The position numbers were made by a program, and so were the translations under genes. 64,000 nucleotides of DNA from Byssochlamys sp. IMV 00236 (Eukaryota; Ascomycota; Eurotiomycetes; Eurotiales; Thermoascaceae), in NCBI GenBank assembly GCA_001931875.2, contig MSJH02000830.1, positions 124,001-188,000 of the forward strand, given 5' to 3'. The notes under the pieces were generated by a model, which saw only the letters and a program-made list of their open reading frames with translations, was not told the DNA's origin and ran no database searches. Of the stretch, positions 36,066-47,562 are shown piece by piece. Numbering within the stretch: the stretch's first letter is position 1; each line of letters starts with the position of its first letter.

Positions 36066-39000
36066 ACCCGTTTTATGACGCCCTCTTGCCGGACTTTCAT
36101 TCATTTAGCGCGCGCTCCTACGACGTCATGGCATGTATAATTAGCTATACATGTATTCGAGATTACTCTGACCTCGCTCGATGCGAGTCTAGTCTGTTCT
36201 AATACTGCGGGTTCGGGAAGGCCTCTTTTTATTACTACTTCTCTTGTACAGTTTTTTTCCTCTTGGGCTTTTGGTTAGGTTAGGTCACCGTCCATTCGTT
36301 CTATGTTACGGCCATCGACCCGGGGTGAATTTACGAATGGATCTATGGGTGTTTTCAGGCGTTCTGGAAAAGAAAGGCCGCGGCCTGACACTCGGACTCG
36401 GGACGGGGCTTCTTTTTTTGTGGAATTATTCGGTTTAGGACATGCCACTGTGATGGGAGTTATCTATTCATTATTATCATTCATGCTATTAGGGCCTGGG
36501 CTTTAATACTTTGCATCCATGCAACATATTATTATCATCATCATTTATCACTGTTATCATTTACATTCATGTACGACGGTATCTTCTGCACCTCATTGCG
36601 ATCGAAAAAAACTATGTGACCTTTTCTGTTTAAACTTTTAGATAGACAGGCACTGCATTCTCATCGACGCATGGATGACTCAAGAGAAACCAATCAATCG
36701 TATTAATTAATTTAACTAACTATTCCACATCACATACATACCATAACCCTTAGACCTTGCGTCCAGCCTTAAAAAATTAATCAGTTTTGCTAACTACTTC
36801 ACCATGACAATATGTAGTGAGAGAGCCAAGCTTTTCTGCTACGAGCCGATCACTGAGAGAGACCCGCAGAAAAAGCTATCCTGGAGGGTGAGCTCAGCTC
36901 GTTTCTATTACTATTTCCCTTCAACATTCCCTACGGTAAAGATGGAGGGAGTGAATTTTCCACTGTGACATGTCAATCCTGATCCCTGTTCTAGAAAAGA
37001 ACAATAGCAATAAACGAGTGAATGGATGATGTAATTGACCTTTCTCAGCCGATAAAGTTTCGCAACCGAGAAAGCGAGCAAGTCAGCGAGAAAATGTATG
37101 TACTACTTACTTAACTCATTCCAGGACTTAAGAACCGAGAAGCATTTAATTTATCCATTATTATTATTTCTTCTTTATTATTATTATCAAAATCCAGCAC
37201 AGCCCAGTTCAGCTTTACTTGCTTACTTACTCCGTACTCTGCGTAGAGTACCTAGAATAACTAATAGAAGAAGAAGAAAAAAAAGCCCGCCCAAAAAACG
37301 GATCCACCCCCGAGCTGCGGTTGCGGGTCAACGCCGATGCCGACCCAAAGGTTATACTCGAGTTAGTTAGGTTAACTGTAGTTAACTAATCATACTGTCA
37401 TAGTCAGAATAACTAGAGTCGAAACTTAGGTTATTTAGGTAATCAACCTATTTTTCTCTCTTTTTTCTTTTTTGCGCGCTTTTTTTATCCGAGTCCGAGT
37501 CCCGAGTCCCGATGTGCCGATCGTCCGTCCACAACTAACTTGTACTACTATCTAGAACTTGGCATAGATGGCCATGAATGATTTTAACTGGTTCCCTTTT
37601 ATTTTTTTTTTTTGGCTGGCTGTGGGCGGTCTACGTACTTTATTCTGAGTAATTCCACTACTAGGGAGGGTCTGCTTTTGTTCGAAATACTCCTTATTCC
37701 CTCCCCCCCCCTCGTTTGGTGGTCCACCTTTTCTCCTCATGAGGGGGAGGAAAGATAAGATGAGATGAGATGAGATGTTGGCTTTTCTTTTATCCGTGTA
37801 TGGAGTAGTTACAGACTGAGAAGATGTCTATAGTTGTAACTTAATAGTTATATTACTAAATATACAGTACAGACTAAGGATATTATTCAAGAAAACGTGC
37901 GTTAGCGCATGCTTTGAGAGCATACTGTAGTAACTAATCATCATTATACTAACTAGCTATTTAGTTAACTACTATGCTTATCATCACCACATATAATATT
38001 AAAGTCGCATAGTCCTATTTACTCTATCTAGTAATTATGGTATAGCGAAGCGAAGCAAAAGCTATATATATCTATCTACATGTAAATAATAACAACGTAT
38101 TATTATAGCCCCGAGACCAAAAGCGACATTAAATCCTAGTCTTATTTGTAGATCGATTTTTCTCCGACAAGACTTGAAGTAGGGCATGACCTACATATAC
38201 TTAGTAGACTACTCCGTAGTCACTACAACGTTGCAAGGTTCATGACATGGCACGAGTGCGTATTATTATTACCGCAGAATCGTCGAAAAGCTTACTTAGA
38301 CTAGATATCTAACTAGGCTGAGAAGGACGCGGGATAGTAGTAGTGCGGTAGTCAGTTAGTTAGTTACATAGTTACTTACTCGATGCATTAAGATACTACT
38401 GTATTCAAAAATGAATAACGATATCTGAGATCTCAGTAGAGATGGATCGCTTTCATAATATGGAATAATTCCAACGACTTCAAAAAAAGGGACCCTCTCC
38501 CAGTTCAAAGGCAACTGCTAAAAGGAAGATTGTTGTTTCGTCCGTAAAAGGCAGAATGGGCCGGCGGCAGAAATCAGCTGCCGCCTTTCGCTGTAGCGGT
38601 GGTAGGAGATCTTCTCCGCACAGGGGGATCTCTTTCGATCATCTCTATGTAGGAATCTGAACTTAGTACTGCTACAATACAACGCGTTTGAGGATCTTCT
38701 TCTTCTCTCGCGCTAGTTCCACTTTTGTTTTTAATACATAACATATGTCCGTGATAATAATACCCCGCGTCCACGATCCGAGATCAGCCCATCATTCTCA
38801 GCCTTTTACCCTGGCTGGAAGGACATAGGATAAGAGGGGAGGGTTCCATGATCTCCAAAAGACCCATGCGACATCGATTATCATTAAAATCATATGGTTG
38901 TCATACGATATCCCTCAAGGGGATCATAAGGTTGATTGCTAACTAGTAGGACTTTTTTCCTGCGTCGCGTGTTTTGCTCATTCCGGGGATCGTAGATGTT

Positions 39001-39438
39001 AGGTTCTAAGTTCCTGTATTAGACATTATTATTATTTTTTTTTCTCGAGTGATATGTCCTATGGATAGCCATCTTGAAGCTGCACAACATTGTTGTGTTG
39101 TATCGATCTCCGTTTCTGCCTTCAGACTCAGGTGTCAACGCGTCGCGGGGAAGTTCTAGTTTAGCCTAATCAGAAGCCAGGGACAATGGCAGGCAAAGAC
39201 CCCGCGGTTGATATGGACAGCTTTCTACAAGCTTCATCATTTTAACCGAGTATAGTGCCACGGTGAACAGCTTCACGGCTGCAATAGCTCCTCAGGAACC
39301 AGTTCCCCCTCTATAATTTCACCCTCATCCCCAGGTTTGCCCCTCGAGATAACAAACTGACGTGCTGCGTTGCGGGGTTATTCACTTACGACGTCATCTC
39401 ACAATTATCTCCCCTAAAGCTTCAACATCTTCTTGACA
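36066..39438. other. 3.4-kb gene-poor region between the Zn2Cys6 gene and the mutarotase gene
   Basis: No gene supported. CTAA/TTAG clusters at about 37360-37395 and 38352-38370, TACTCCGTA at 37228 and 38210, a GTACTCT-GCGT-AGAGTAC hairpin at 37234-37251, GATGA repeats near 37755-37777. The stretch from about 39270 is probably the mutarotase promoter. Confidence 0.55.
37234..37251. repeat. Hairpin with 7-bp stem overlapping a TACTCCGTA motif
   Basis: GTACTCTGCGTAGAGTAC: stem GTACTCT/AGAGTAC with a 4-base loop. Its left arm overlaps the TACTCCGTA motif at 37228-37236. No transcript or terminator role can be inferred. Confidence 0.7.
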
Positions 39439-40515
39439 ATGTCTGACCCTCAAGAATCTGCATTCACTTTCCTCCCCCTCGGAGGTATCATCCAGGAATT
39501 CCGCGTGGCCGGCCACAACATCGTCCAAGGCTTCCCCACGCAGCAACAGTACGTCGAGGTCAAAAATCCGTACTTTGGCGCGACCATCGGCCGTACGTGC
39601 AACAGGACGAAAGACGGGCTCCTCAAGGACCTGAACGGGAAGACGTACAGTCTCGCGAAGAACAATGGACCGAATTCGTTGCACGGCGGTGAGGTTGGAT
39701 GGGACAAGAAGATCTTCGAAGGCCCCCAGGCTGTGAACCACAATGGCAAGGAGGCACTGCTCTTCAAGTACCTCAGCAAGGATGGCGAGGAGGGATACCC
39801 TGGCACGGTGGAATTGAGGGTGTGGTATATGGCCAGCAAGGAGGACGTCGATACGCCGACCCCGAAGACCGTTCTCGTGGTCGAGTATGAGGTCGAGTTT
39901 GTCGGTGACGAATGCGAGGAGACTGCTGTCAGCGTTACCAACCACAGGTCTGTATATCCTTTAGCAGAAGGATTGTCGGTTGTAAACGAGAGATCGCTGA
40001 CATGGAAGCATAGTTACTTCAACATCTCAGGTGGCCCAACCATTGCTGGCACCCGGGCCCAGTTGTTCACGGACAAGTATCTCCCAGTCGACTCCACCCT
40101 TATCCCCACGGGGAAGATCGAGAAGTACGATGCTGTCAATGTCACGGAGCCCTTCGATCTGCAGGCAACGGAGCCAGCCATTGACAACTGTTTCGTGATG
40201 GACACTGATCCATCCAATGTTCCCCTCGACACCCGCGGACGTCCGCTGAGACGTCTAGCCCAGTTCAGCCACCCGGCTACGGGACTGCGCCTTGAGGTAG
40301 AGAGCACGGAGCCCGCGTTCCAGTTCTACACTGGCAGCGGTGTCGATGTCGCCGCGTCCGAGGGAGTTCCCGCCCGCGGTCCGGGGGCGGGATTCTGCGT
40401 CGAGCCTAGCCGCTTCATTGACGCGGTCAACCGCCCAGAGTGGAAGCCAATGGTGGCTCTCAAGAAGGGACAGATCTGGGGAGCTAAGAACTTGTACCGG
40501 GCCTGGAAGCAGTAA
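39439..40515 (+). CDS. Aldose 1-epimerase (galactose mutarotase)
   Basis: Interconverts alpha and beta anomers of galactose and glucose, feeding the Leloir pathway in the cytosol. Two exons, 39439-39947 and 40014-40515, give 336 residues, close to the 339 of the bacterial enzyme. The 66-nt intron (donor GTCTGT, acceptor GCATAG) is a multiple of three and lacks an in-frame stop, so unspliced DNA still reads as a 358-residue protein. Splicing is favoured because it restores the family motif T-NHSYFNISG across the junction; the unspliced version puts 22 foreign residues between NH and SYFN. Catalytic residues then are His82 (NSLHGG), His169 (NHSYFN) and Glu300 (CVEPSR). Chosen start is ATG-TCT-GAC. 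The stop codon opens an ATTCA repeat that runs to about 40534. Confidence 0.92.
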   Translation: MSDPQESAFTFLPLGGIIQEFRVAGHNIVQGFPTQQQYVEVKNPYFGATIGRTCNRTKDGLLKDLNGKTYSLAKNNGPNSLHGGEVGWDKKIFEGPQAVNHNGKEALLFKYLSKDGEEGYPGTVELRVWYMASKEDVDTPTPKTVLVVEYEVEFVGDECEETAVSVTNHRSVYPLAEGLSVVNERSLTWKHSYFNISGGPTIAGTRAQLFTDKYLPVDSTLIPTGKIEKYDAVNVTEPFDLQATEPAIDNCFVMDTDPSNVPLDTRGRPLRRLAQFSHPATGLRLEVESTEPAFQFYTGSGVDVAASEGVPARGPGAGFCVEPSRFIDAVNRPEWKPMVALKKGQIWGAKNLYRAWKQ

Positions 40516-42836
40516 TTCAATTCAATTCAATTCAGTATGATTATTACAGAGACCTAATGGTTCCGCGGCTACGGAATGCGGCTACAAGCTCAAAACAACT
40601 TTCCCATTCCGGGCACGCGGTTAACTAAGGTAAATGGGCGGTCCGTCTTGGCGGTTGCGCAGTTCCGCTGAATCAGCGTTTAATGAATCTCAACTGGATA
40701 TGGATAAGTTGACTTAATCAATTCTCTTCTTTTCTTAGTTGACTCTACTCCATCTCTGCCAGTCAATCCCGCGTGTCTGGGCATGTATCTAGGCAGATGA
40801 AAATGAAATCAGAATTTCTTTTCCACGCAGCCACAAAAGCGATCTCACATAGTATTCCATCTCGGCAATAATGCAGATCTAAAATTCTTATCGCCGCAGA
40901 TACAGTAGTTACCAAGTTTTATCTCCGCCCGTATACCCGTATACCCGCATATCCGCAAACTGAATTATTGACGCCGGCTTGAAAAAGAAAAAAAAAAAGG
41001 CGCCGTCTTAACCAGATAGTCAGTTAAGTTAAACGATAGCCAGGAAGAAAAAAAAAATACAATCCTTACAGATGTATTTTAATGCATATCCCCAACAAAT
41101 CCCGTCGCGCAGACACACGAACGGGTTCCCGCTATCAGATAGATTCTTTTCTTTTTCGCCTCACGCGTCTGTCTCCACTTTGTATGTCCTAAAAACCGAC
41201 GACGGCCTGCTCTAGATCCCAACCAGAGTAGAATAGAGTAAGCAGACTCCAGCGAGGCGACGTGCAGATTGGTAATGCGTATTTATTCTCTAGTCTACCA
41301 ACGTATGTACCAGCGTATGTAATAATGTATGGACTTATCCAGGGTCCACGAGCGCGCCTACTTAACTAGTTATCTATCTGGTATTAATAATAATAACAAT
41401 TCTAGGGTCTGGTTACGTAGTTAGTTAACTAATTCGATATAATTCTTCAATAATACCGGTAAGTGTTTCGATACGATCCGGAGAAAGTAGAGCATCTTAA
41501 CGTTAGGTAGACCACCGTACAGTCTAGATACTAAAGCTGGGCAGCAGCATCACGAGACATGTAGTACTTTTTCTTCCGCGGGTAATATCAATAATAATAA
41601 TAATTAATAGTGCGAGAAGGTTTACTCTAAATAGGCACTTTGCATTTCTCCCACAGTTTAGACCTTAGCTAATAGCTGAGTGCATGGATATTCGAAATGA
41701 TAGTAAGGAGAAGCTTACTGTTTATGTTCTTTCTTTTTTCTCTTTGAGCTTTGCTCCGTCTTATGTCAGAAAAGAAATTTATTCTGATCTCTTATAGGAG
41801 GTTGTAAACTAATATGAAGTACTTACTGTATAATTAGTTATATAATCTAATTAAAAAAATCCTAATCTATCTCTTAATCCTTTACATATATACTAACTGC
41901 TAGTTATCTCATTTATTCCATATATTATCAACTAATCCTCTTCCAACAAGTGATAATTATCAATTTCTGTCAGTGAATAATCTATGTACTGTTGTCTTCT
42001 ATCCATTCTAATAAACTCGGCTGCCTGCTCGAGCCTCGGACACCGGAGCTGTTACGAAGCGGTATCCGACGCTTGGACATTTTGCTCTGTCGGAAGACGG
42101 AACATGCAACTCCCCTGTCTTGGCGAGATTCTTGGTTTTCTTAGCTGAATTATGGTAATTATTATTATTATTCGTTCCCCTTTCGTATTGCTTAAATAAT
42201 GAAGGGGGGCTAGGCTAAGCTGAGCTGGGGTAAGTAGTTTAGATGGCGTTGGAACACTATATTTGATTATAGAGGATATATTGTGATAGTAGTTAAGTAA
42301 CTAGATACTGTATATCAGTTTTCAGTATAGAGATGAATTATTGCTTTAATCTAGTAGTAGTAGATTTAACAGAGTAGAGTTCTAATTGAAGATTTAATAC
42401 CCGCTCATTACTGATAATGGATACTTTGTCTGTTACACCGCTGATGCATATGGTACAGATATGATAGTTTCATTCATTCAACACAGACCGCATTTTCAAC
42501 GTCAAAGCTCAACTAAAACCCAGCGCAGAATCCCGCGATTAATCTAACGATTATACTATAGGACCAACAACTTATTCAATATGTATTTATTTTCCTATTC
42601 TATTCGACAATAATAACAGTCCATAATCACCACTGATTCCTGAATGATCGAGTGATCCTTGTACTGTACGGTCCGTCCGTTCTAGCCGTCGGACCCGCAG
42701 AAGTGTCAGAGTAACCGTCGCCTGAACCGGCAAAAACGGTCCGAAAGGAGTCGGTCGGTGTTAGATGAATGTCCGACGGCGACTTTTCTAGCATTTACTT
42801 ACCTACTACTACTCCAGACATGCTGTTGTTGTTCGC

Positions 42837-42867
<31 letters not shown>

Positions 42868-42868
42868 G
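42837..42868. repeat. ATT trinucleotide microsatellite
   Basis: About ten ATT units in the large spacer, flanked by short TA-rich sequence. Simple-sequence repeat. Confidence 0.95.
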
Positions 42869-44206
42869 GTATGTAATAATGAATAACAATATTTCCTGCG
42901 TGAAAAAAAAAAGGCGGGATCGTACCAGCGGTCTGGAGTCTGGACAAGGGAGTCAGCCTATGTAAATCCACACAATCAATCGTCTGACTATAATATTTTC
43001 CCACTAGGGCGTTTTGCTACCTGGTTGTTGTTTCCCCGCACTTCCTATTTTTCTTTGTTTTTTTTTGTCTTTCTCTGTTGGGATAGAGCTCAGCCGAGGC
43101 TGGCTTACCTACTCTACTCCGTATACCGACATGAATAGCATAATACCTCCGATCCCTGTCGAGAATCCTGCACCCCGCTTTTTATTTTCTCTCTATCTTA
43201 TTTCTTCCAGGATGGCATTTTTACCGCTGTGCAGGGTCTCTTGAGACACAAGAATTAATGAAAGGAATGTGCCGTTTCCGCTTGCCTTTAGCTTGAAGCA
43301 TAGATAGACGCTTATTTTCTGAACTCACATTTCTAGTGTTTGCCAGGGGCGGCATAAGTATTATTAGTTAATACGGAGTACTGTAGTGCGGACATAATTA
43401 TCATTAATATTACTGCGGGAACCGGATCTACATATAATCAAGCTAGCGTCGTATTCATGACTATTGGTGTGTGTACTGTAATTTTTGTGCAAAGGCTGAA
43501 AGCCACGAGCGGACAGTGTAGAGTACTTACTGTAGAGATCATGATCCGGTAGTTACTTGATCTTAAAATTGCTTGTTGTCCAGATGTTCGAATGAGAGCC
43601 GAGTCAGCCTTCATCAATCGTGTTTTTCCATCTTCCTCGTCTCTATCTCTCAGCTTCGTGCCAAGATGTCAAATGCGGATAAGGACTCCACGCCCAGTTA
43701 GGTGATTGTACTCCCGGATACGAGCAACTAGCGGAAAGACGTTGGGATCAACGATCATAAGTTGAGACCACAGCAATGGAGGGAACATGTCCACGTTTAC
43801 GCAGCTCCATATGGGATAAGCTGACCAACCTCGACAAACGTTCTTTTCCTATGGTAGTACTGTCAGCCACTGACACTGAGATTGGACATCAAATGGAAGG
43901 GAGCCACGAAGGTGCAAGGCTCAGCAACCGTAAGACCAATCCTACAAATCAGTACGGCCAAGATGAATAACGGAGATGGCCGACCCAAAAGAACGGAATC
44001 CCAAAGCCAACCCGATGCGAGATCAGATCCCATTATTATTCAATCGGTCTCTGAGTCGACCAGCTCACCAAGATCCAAGGCCGCCGTGACCGTATCTCGG
44101 CGACTTTTGAGGCTTGGGGGCTTTGATGGCCACATAGTCTAATCATCATCATCAGCCATCATTCAGTCTTCGACTAGACTCGACCAAGCCCGTTCCCGTA
44201 ATGTAT

Positions 44207-44275
44207 GTACTGCGTACAGTACGATGCTGCTAAAGCGGCAAAGTGACGCTGCGTATGGTATTTACGGTAAATACC
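44207..44275. repeat. Two adjacent perfect hairpins
   Basis: GTACTGCGTACAGTAC at 44207-44222 (6-bp stem, 4-base loop) and GGTATTTACGGTAAATACC at 44257-44275 (8-bp stem, 3-base loop) are 34 bases apart. They are followed by TACATAC/GTACATAC direct repeats to about 44320. They may be remains of a small inverted-repeat element; no target-site duplication is visible. Confidence 0.6.
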
Positions 44276-46229
44276 CTAGAGTACATACATACCGGTCTCC
44301 AGTATCGTACATACAGTACGGACGTGTATTACTGCCCCTGCTAGCCCTGCGTCTTCTCTCCTCACCGTTATGCTTAGGTCATGTTGGAGAAAGCAGTCTT
44401 CACTCCTTACATAAGACCGAAAGACGAACTGCGAGTTTCTAGAATCGAGGATCGTCGGCCGAAGCTACTAGGCGGAGTCATGTGGATATGACGAACACGC
44501 GCCGTTGGCCTTCACTCGCGTCCTTCTTGACGCAAAGATGCCCGTCGCTCCTTGTCAAAACAGGTTTCAAGTTCTGTTTGCGATATCTCTCCGCACGTGT
44601 GGACGAGGCTGGCACTTATCTGGCGGTGCAGGGAGGCTGGTCAACTCTCGTGGCGCGATGATAAGGCTGGATTCTATCTGCCAGGGCAGCCTGCCGTTCA
44701 GATGGCGACCCGATAATGGCTGTATTCATCAGTCTGACTACATTATTATTAGAACTGCATTCACGAGTTGGCCTTCAGGGCTATTTTGCAGAACATGGAG
44801 ATTCCTCGGTGCAGCAAAGCTATGTCCACCGTGATGTTGTAGATCATAGATTCTCGTCGTCAGCCCATGGCCCCTGCTTGGAACCACGATCTGTAGACCA
44901 CTCGAGCTAGTACGGCTGTGGAGCGTAGCTGAAGGACTCGGGCCTGAAGATTCCATATTGCTCCTAAGACTGCCGTGTATAGCGATCACCAACGTTGTTA
45001 TTGAACATTCACCGTACGGAAAGGTCCAATGATGGAGAGTCTCTTCCGCGCTGGCGCCAAGTGTGCCGAGCACCGCAGTCACTTGGGCCCTGAATTATTG
45101 AGTCTTCAATAATAATAAGTTACTCATTCCGCCATGCTTGGCGCTCAGGACCAGATCTATCGACTTTGCATCTCGGAGAGGACTCGGGGTTTTGTCGGTG
45201 GAGATGTTCTTCTCAAACATCAGCCATTTAAGCTTTTTCTTCGACGCTCTGTGCCTGTTCCAGCTGCTTCTAGCCTCAGGAGTAATAGTTTCTCCCCGGT
45301 TTAACTGCGTAGTTTGGAATCTTTGGATGGATCGTGAATTATGATCATCAGACTCCCTGTCATGCAAGCCGGGCATGGCGCTCGCGCAAGTCGTGCAGCC
45401 TTCGCAACCTTTTTCTGATCAATATTCCGAGCTGATGCCTGCGAGCGTTCCTGTGTATCGTGTATCTAGGCGTGTCAGCTAACTCAACTCGGGAGTTCAC
45501 ATTAATATTTCACATCCACACCGGTAGTTGGACCCGCGTGATCTGCTTTGGCTGTCGTTATTCGATGCGGGGATGAAACTATGGTATGTCGCATCATTGA
45601 CTCAAGCCTTAACGGGAGGGGCACGGTTGTGGCCCGTGTGGTATACCATGTTGGGTTATAGTATTTAATTAGCAGCCAGAGTGTGATGAAGATGATTGTT
45701 GGGAGAGAGAGTTGAACTGGTTTGTTTGTAGCTTCGGATAAAATAATGGCGGTGTCTCTTGGCCGGAAAGCCGAACGACTCACATGACGGGCAGAAAGTT
45801 CAGTAATTAATTAATTACTTAGGAAATTAAGTCAAATCAAGGAAAAAAAGACATACCATAGACAATAATCATTTTCAACTTCACTCTTGTCGTGATAGTC
45901 CATCAAGATTCAAAAACAAACCGATTGTTGTCCGGCAGTGCACGTCTCCTAGTGAGCCCACCGTCAGATCACTTTTCCCTCCCTTTGCCCGGCGATATCT
46001 CGCTCCGCGTTTCGATCTCACGGACGATCTCCTCTAGATTGAAACACAGAAAAACAGTGAGAACTTCTGGAACGTCCCAAGACCCCAGACGAACGCTCTC
46101 GGTTTCCCTTTCCAGTTATACTCTCCGACCCCCTTCTGGGGACCCTCTTGTGCTCGTTTTCCCCTGACACGAAGTTGAAGAAAAGAGAACCAAAGAAGAA
46201 AAAAATCCGATTTTAAGCTATCAGGTACC

Positions 46230-47562
46230 ATGGCGTCATCCCACGGGGAGCTCCGACATCTGCTGCCCGAGTCTTACAAGCGTCTCATTGCTTCTTGGCT
46301 CGAGGAGGATTGTCCCAGCTTCGACTATGGTGGTTTCGTCGTTGGCGAGTCGGAGGGTGAGGCTCGACTTTTGGGGAAGAGTAAGGTACGATTTGATGAG
46401 TTGAGTTGATTTATTCTATTCGATGAGCTTTTATTAGCAGGACATCCAGTCTACACTTGCATTGATAACATTCAAGAGATTCAATTGGCGAGTGCACTGT
46501 CGCATACAATATAATGTCTCTTTCTCAGAGCTGTTACCCCTCCTCCCGCAATCTACCCCGCTTGACGTTTGAATAATACTATCGCGGCTCCCTTGGATAT
46601 GCATGAACAACACAGTATTTGTTTAACGTTATTTTCACACGCTGCATGAGATTTTTTCTACCTGTCTCGTGTACCCTGCTGATCTGGCAATCCGGAACGT
46701 AGGGCGTCGTCGCCGGTGTGCCCTTTTTCGAGGAGGTCTTTAAGCAGTTGGGCTGCACGTGAGTCAAGCCCATCCAGCCGGGTCATGAGGGGATGTATAT
46801 CGTTTATCTCTTGCACACATGCTAAGATTGCCCAATATCAGCGTCGAATGGCACGTCAAAGAAGGTGAGACCATCGAACCGATCAGACAATGCGCCACCG
46901 TCCGAGGACCAATCCGCAAGATCCTCCTCGGTGAGCGAGTCGCGCTGAACATCCTCGCCCGCTGCTCTGGCATCGCGACCAAGAGCTCTTCTCTGGTTAA
47001 CGCCCTCCGATCCCATGGCTGGAAGGGAACGTTGGCCGGTACGCGCAAAACTACCCCGGGTTTCCGCGTCGTCGAGAAGTATGGCATTCTTGTCGGAGGT
47101 GCCGATCCGCACCGTCATGACCTCAGCTCCATGACTATGCTGAAGGACAACCATGTCTGGGCTTGCGCCAACAAGAGCGGCTCCACAAAGTCGATCGAGT
47201 CTATCGCAAGCGCCATTCCTGTTGCCGTCGACGCGGCCAAAGCCGCAGGTGGCTTCGCGACCAAAGTCGAGGTTGAGTGCCGCAGTATCGAGGAAGCCAA
47301 TGCCGCCATTGGCGCTGGCGCCGACGTGATCATGCTAGACAACTTCACACCCGAAGGCGTGCGTGAAGTCGCGAAACAACTGAAGACCGAATGGGCCAGC
47401 AAGGGCAAGCCCCCGGGAACGTTCCTGATCGAAGTCAGCGGCGGGTTGACTGAGAGCAACGCAGCCACATATGCTTCTGACGATGTTGATATTCTGTCCA
47501 CTAGCTCGATTCACCAGGGCACAGGAATCGTGGACTTCTCATTGAAGGTTTCCTTGCGATAG
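46230..47562 (+). CDS. bna6: Quinolinate phosphoribosyltransferase (nicotinate-nucleotide pyrophosphorylase, carboxylating)
   Basis: Converts quinolinate and PRPP to nicotinate mononucleotide, CO2 and pyrophosphate in de novo NAD synthesis from tryptophan (EC 2.4.2.19). Three exons: 46230-46385, 46703-46758, 46842-47562; 310 residues, typical for the family. N-terminal half: [25 protein letters not shown], then the short exon 2 ([13 protein letters not shown]) and VEWHVKEGE. The barrel half shows [18 protein letters not shown], the signature [35 protein letters not shown] and a phosphate-binding EVSGGL end. All main substrate-binding segments are intact. The first intron is 317 nt, several times the usual length here; I found no extra coding exon in it, and the protein aligns through the junction GKSK/GVVAG. 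Confidence 0.95.
46386..46702 (+). other. bna6: Long first intron of the QPRTase gene
   Basis: Donor GTACGA, acceptor CGTAG; 317 nt against a local norm of 50-100. Contains stop codons in all relevant frames. It could hold a regulatory element or an alternative start, but nothing specific is visible. Confidence 0.75.

Larger units (their letters stand above)
40516..46229. other. 5.7-kb gene-poor region before the QPRTase gene
   Basis: Largest spacer of the window. Left part (to about 43.4 kb) is AT-rich with CTAA/TTAG clusters (41418-41433), an ATT microsatellite (42837-42868) and TACTCCGTA/TACGGAGTA at 43115 and 43372. From about 43.6 to 45.8 kb the base composition is richer in GC and short frames occur on both strands, but none shows a family motif or can be joined into a credible gene; a decayed gene or element is possible. 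The last 300 bases are probably the QPRTase promoter. Confidence 0.5.

Noticed and set aside
39394..39945. 183-codon antisense frame over the mutarotase
   Set aside because: Shadow of codon usage in a conserved enzyme gene; no motif of its own.
43882..44142. 86-codon plus-strand frame with Ser-rich end, a possible small protein
   Set aside because: No homologous motif, no plausible exon partner and the surrounding DNA has stops on both strands; left as a possible relic only.
45892..46167. 91-codon frame just upstream of the QPRTase gene as an N-terminal extension
   Set aside because: It stops before 46230, and the QPRTase N-terminus [17 protein letters not shown] already matches the family start.
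40516..46229. Intact transposon or secondary-metabolite cluster in the large spacer
   Set aside because: No transposase, reverse transcriptase, PKS, NRPS or P450 motif in any frame, and no long terminal or inverted repeats that pair across it.
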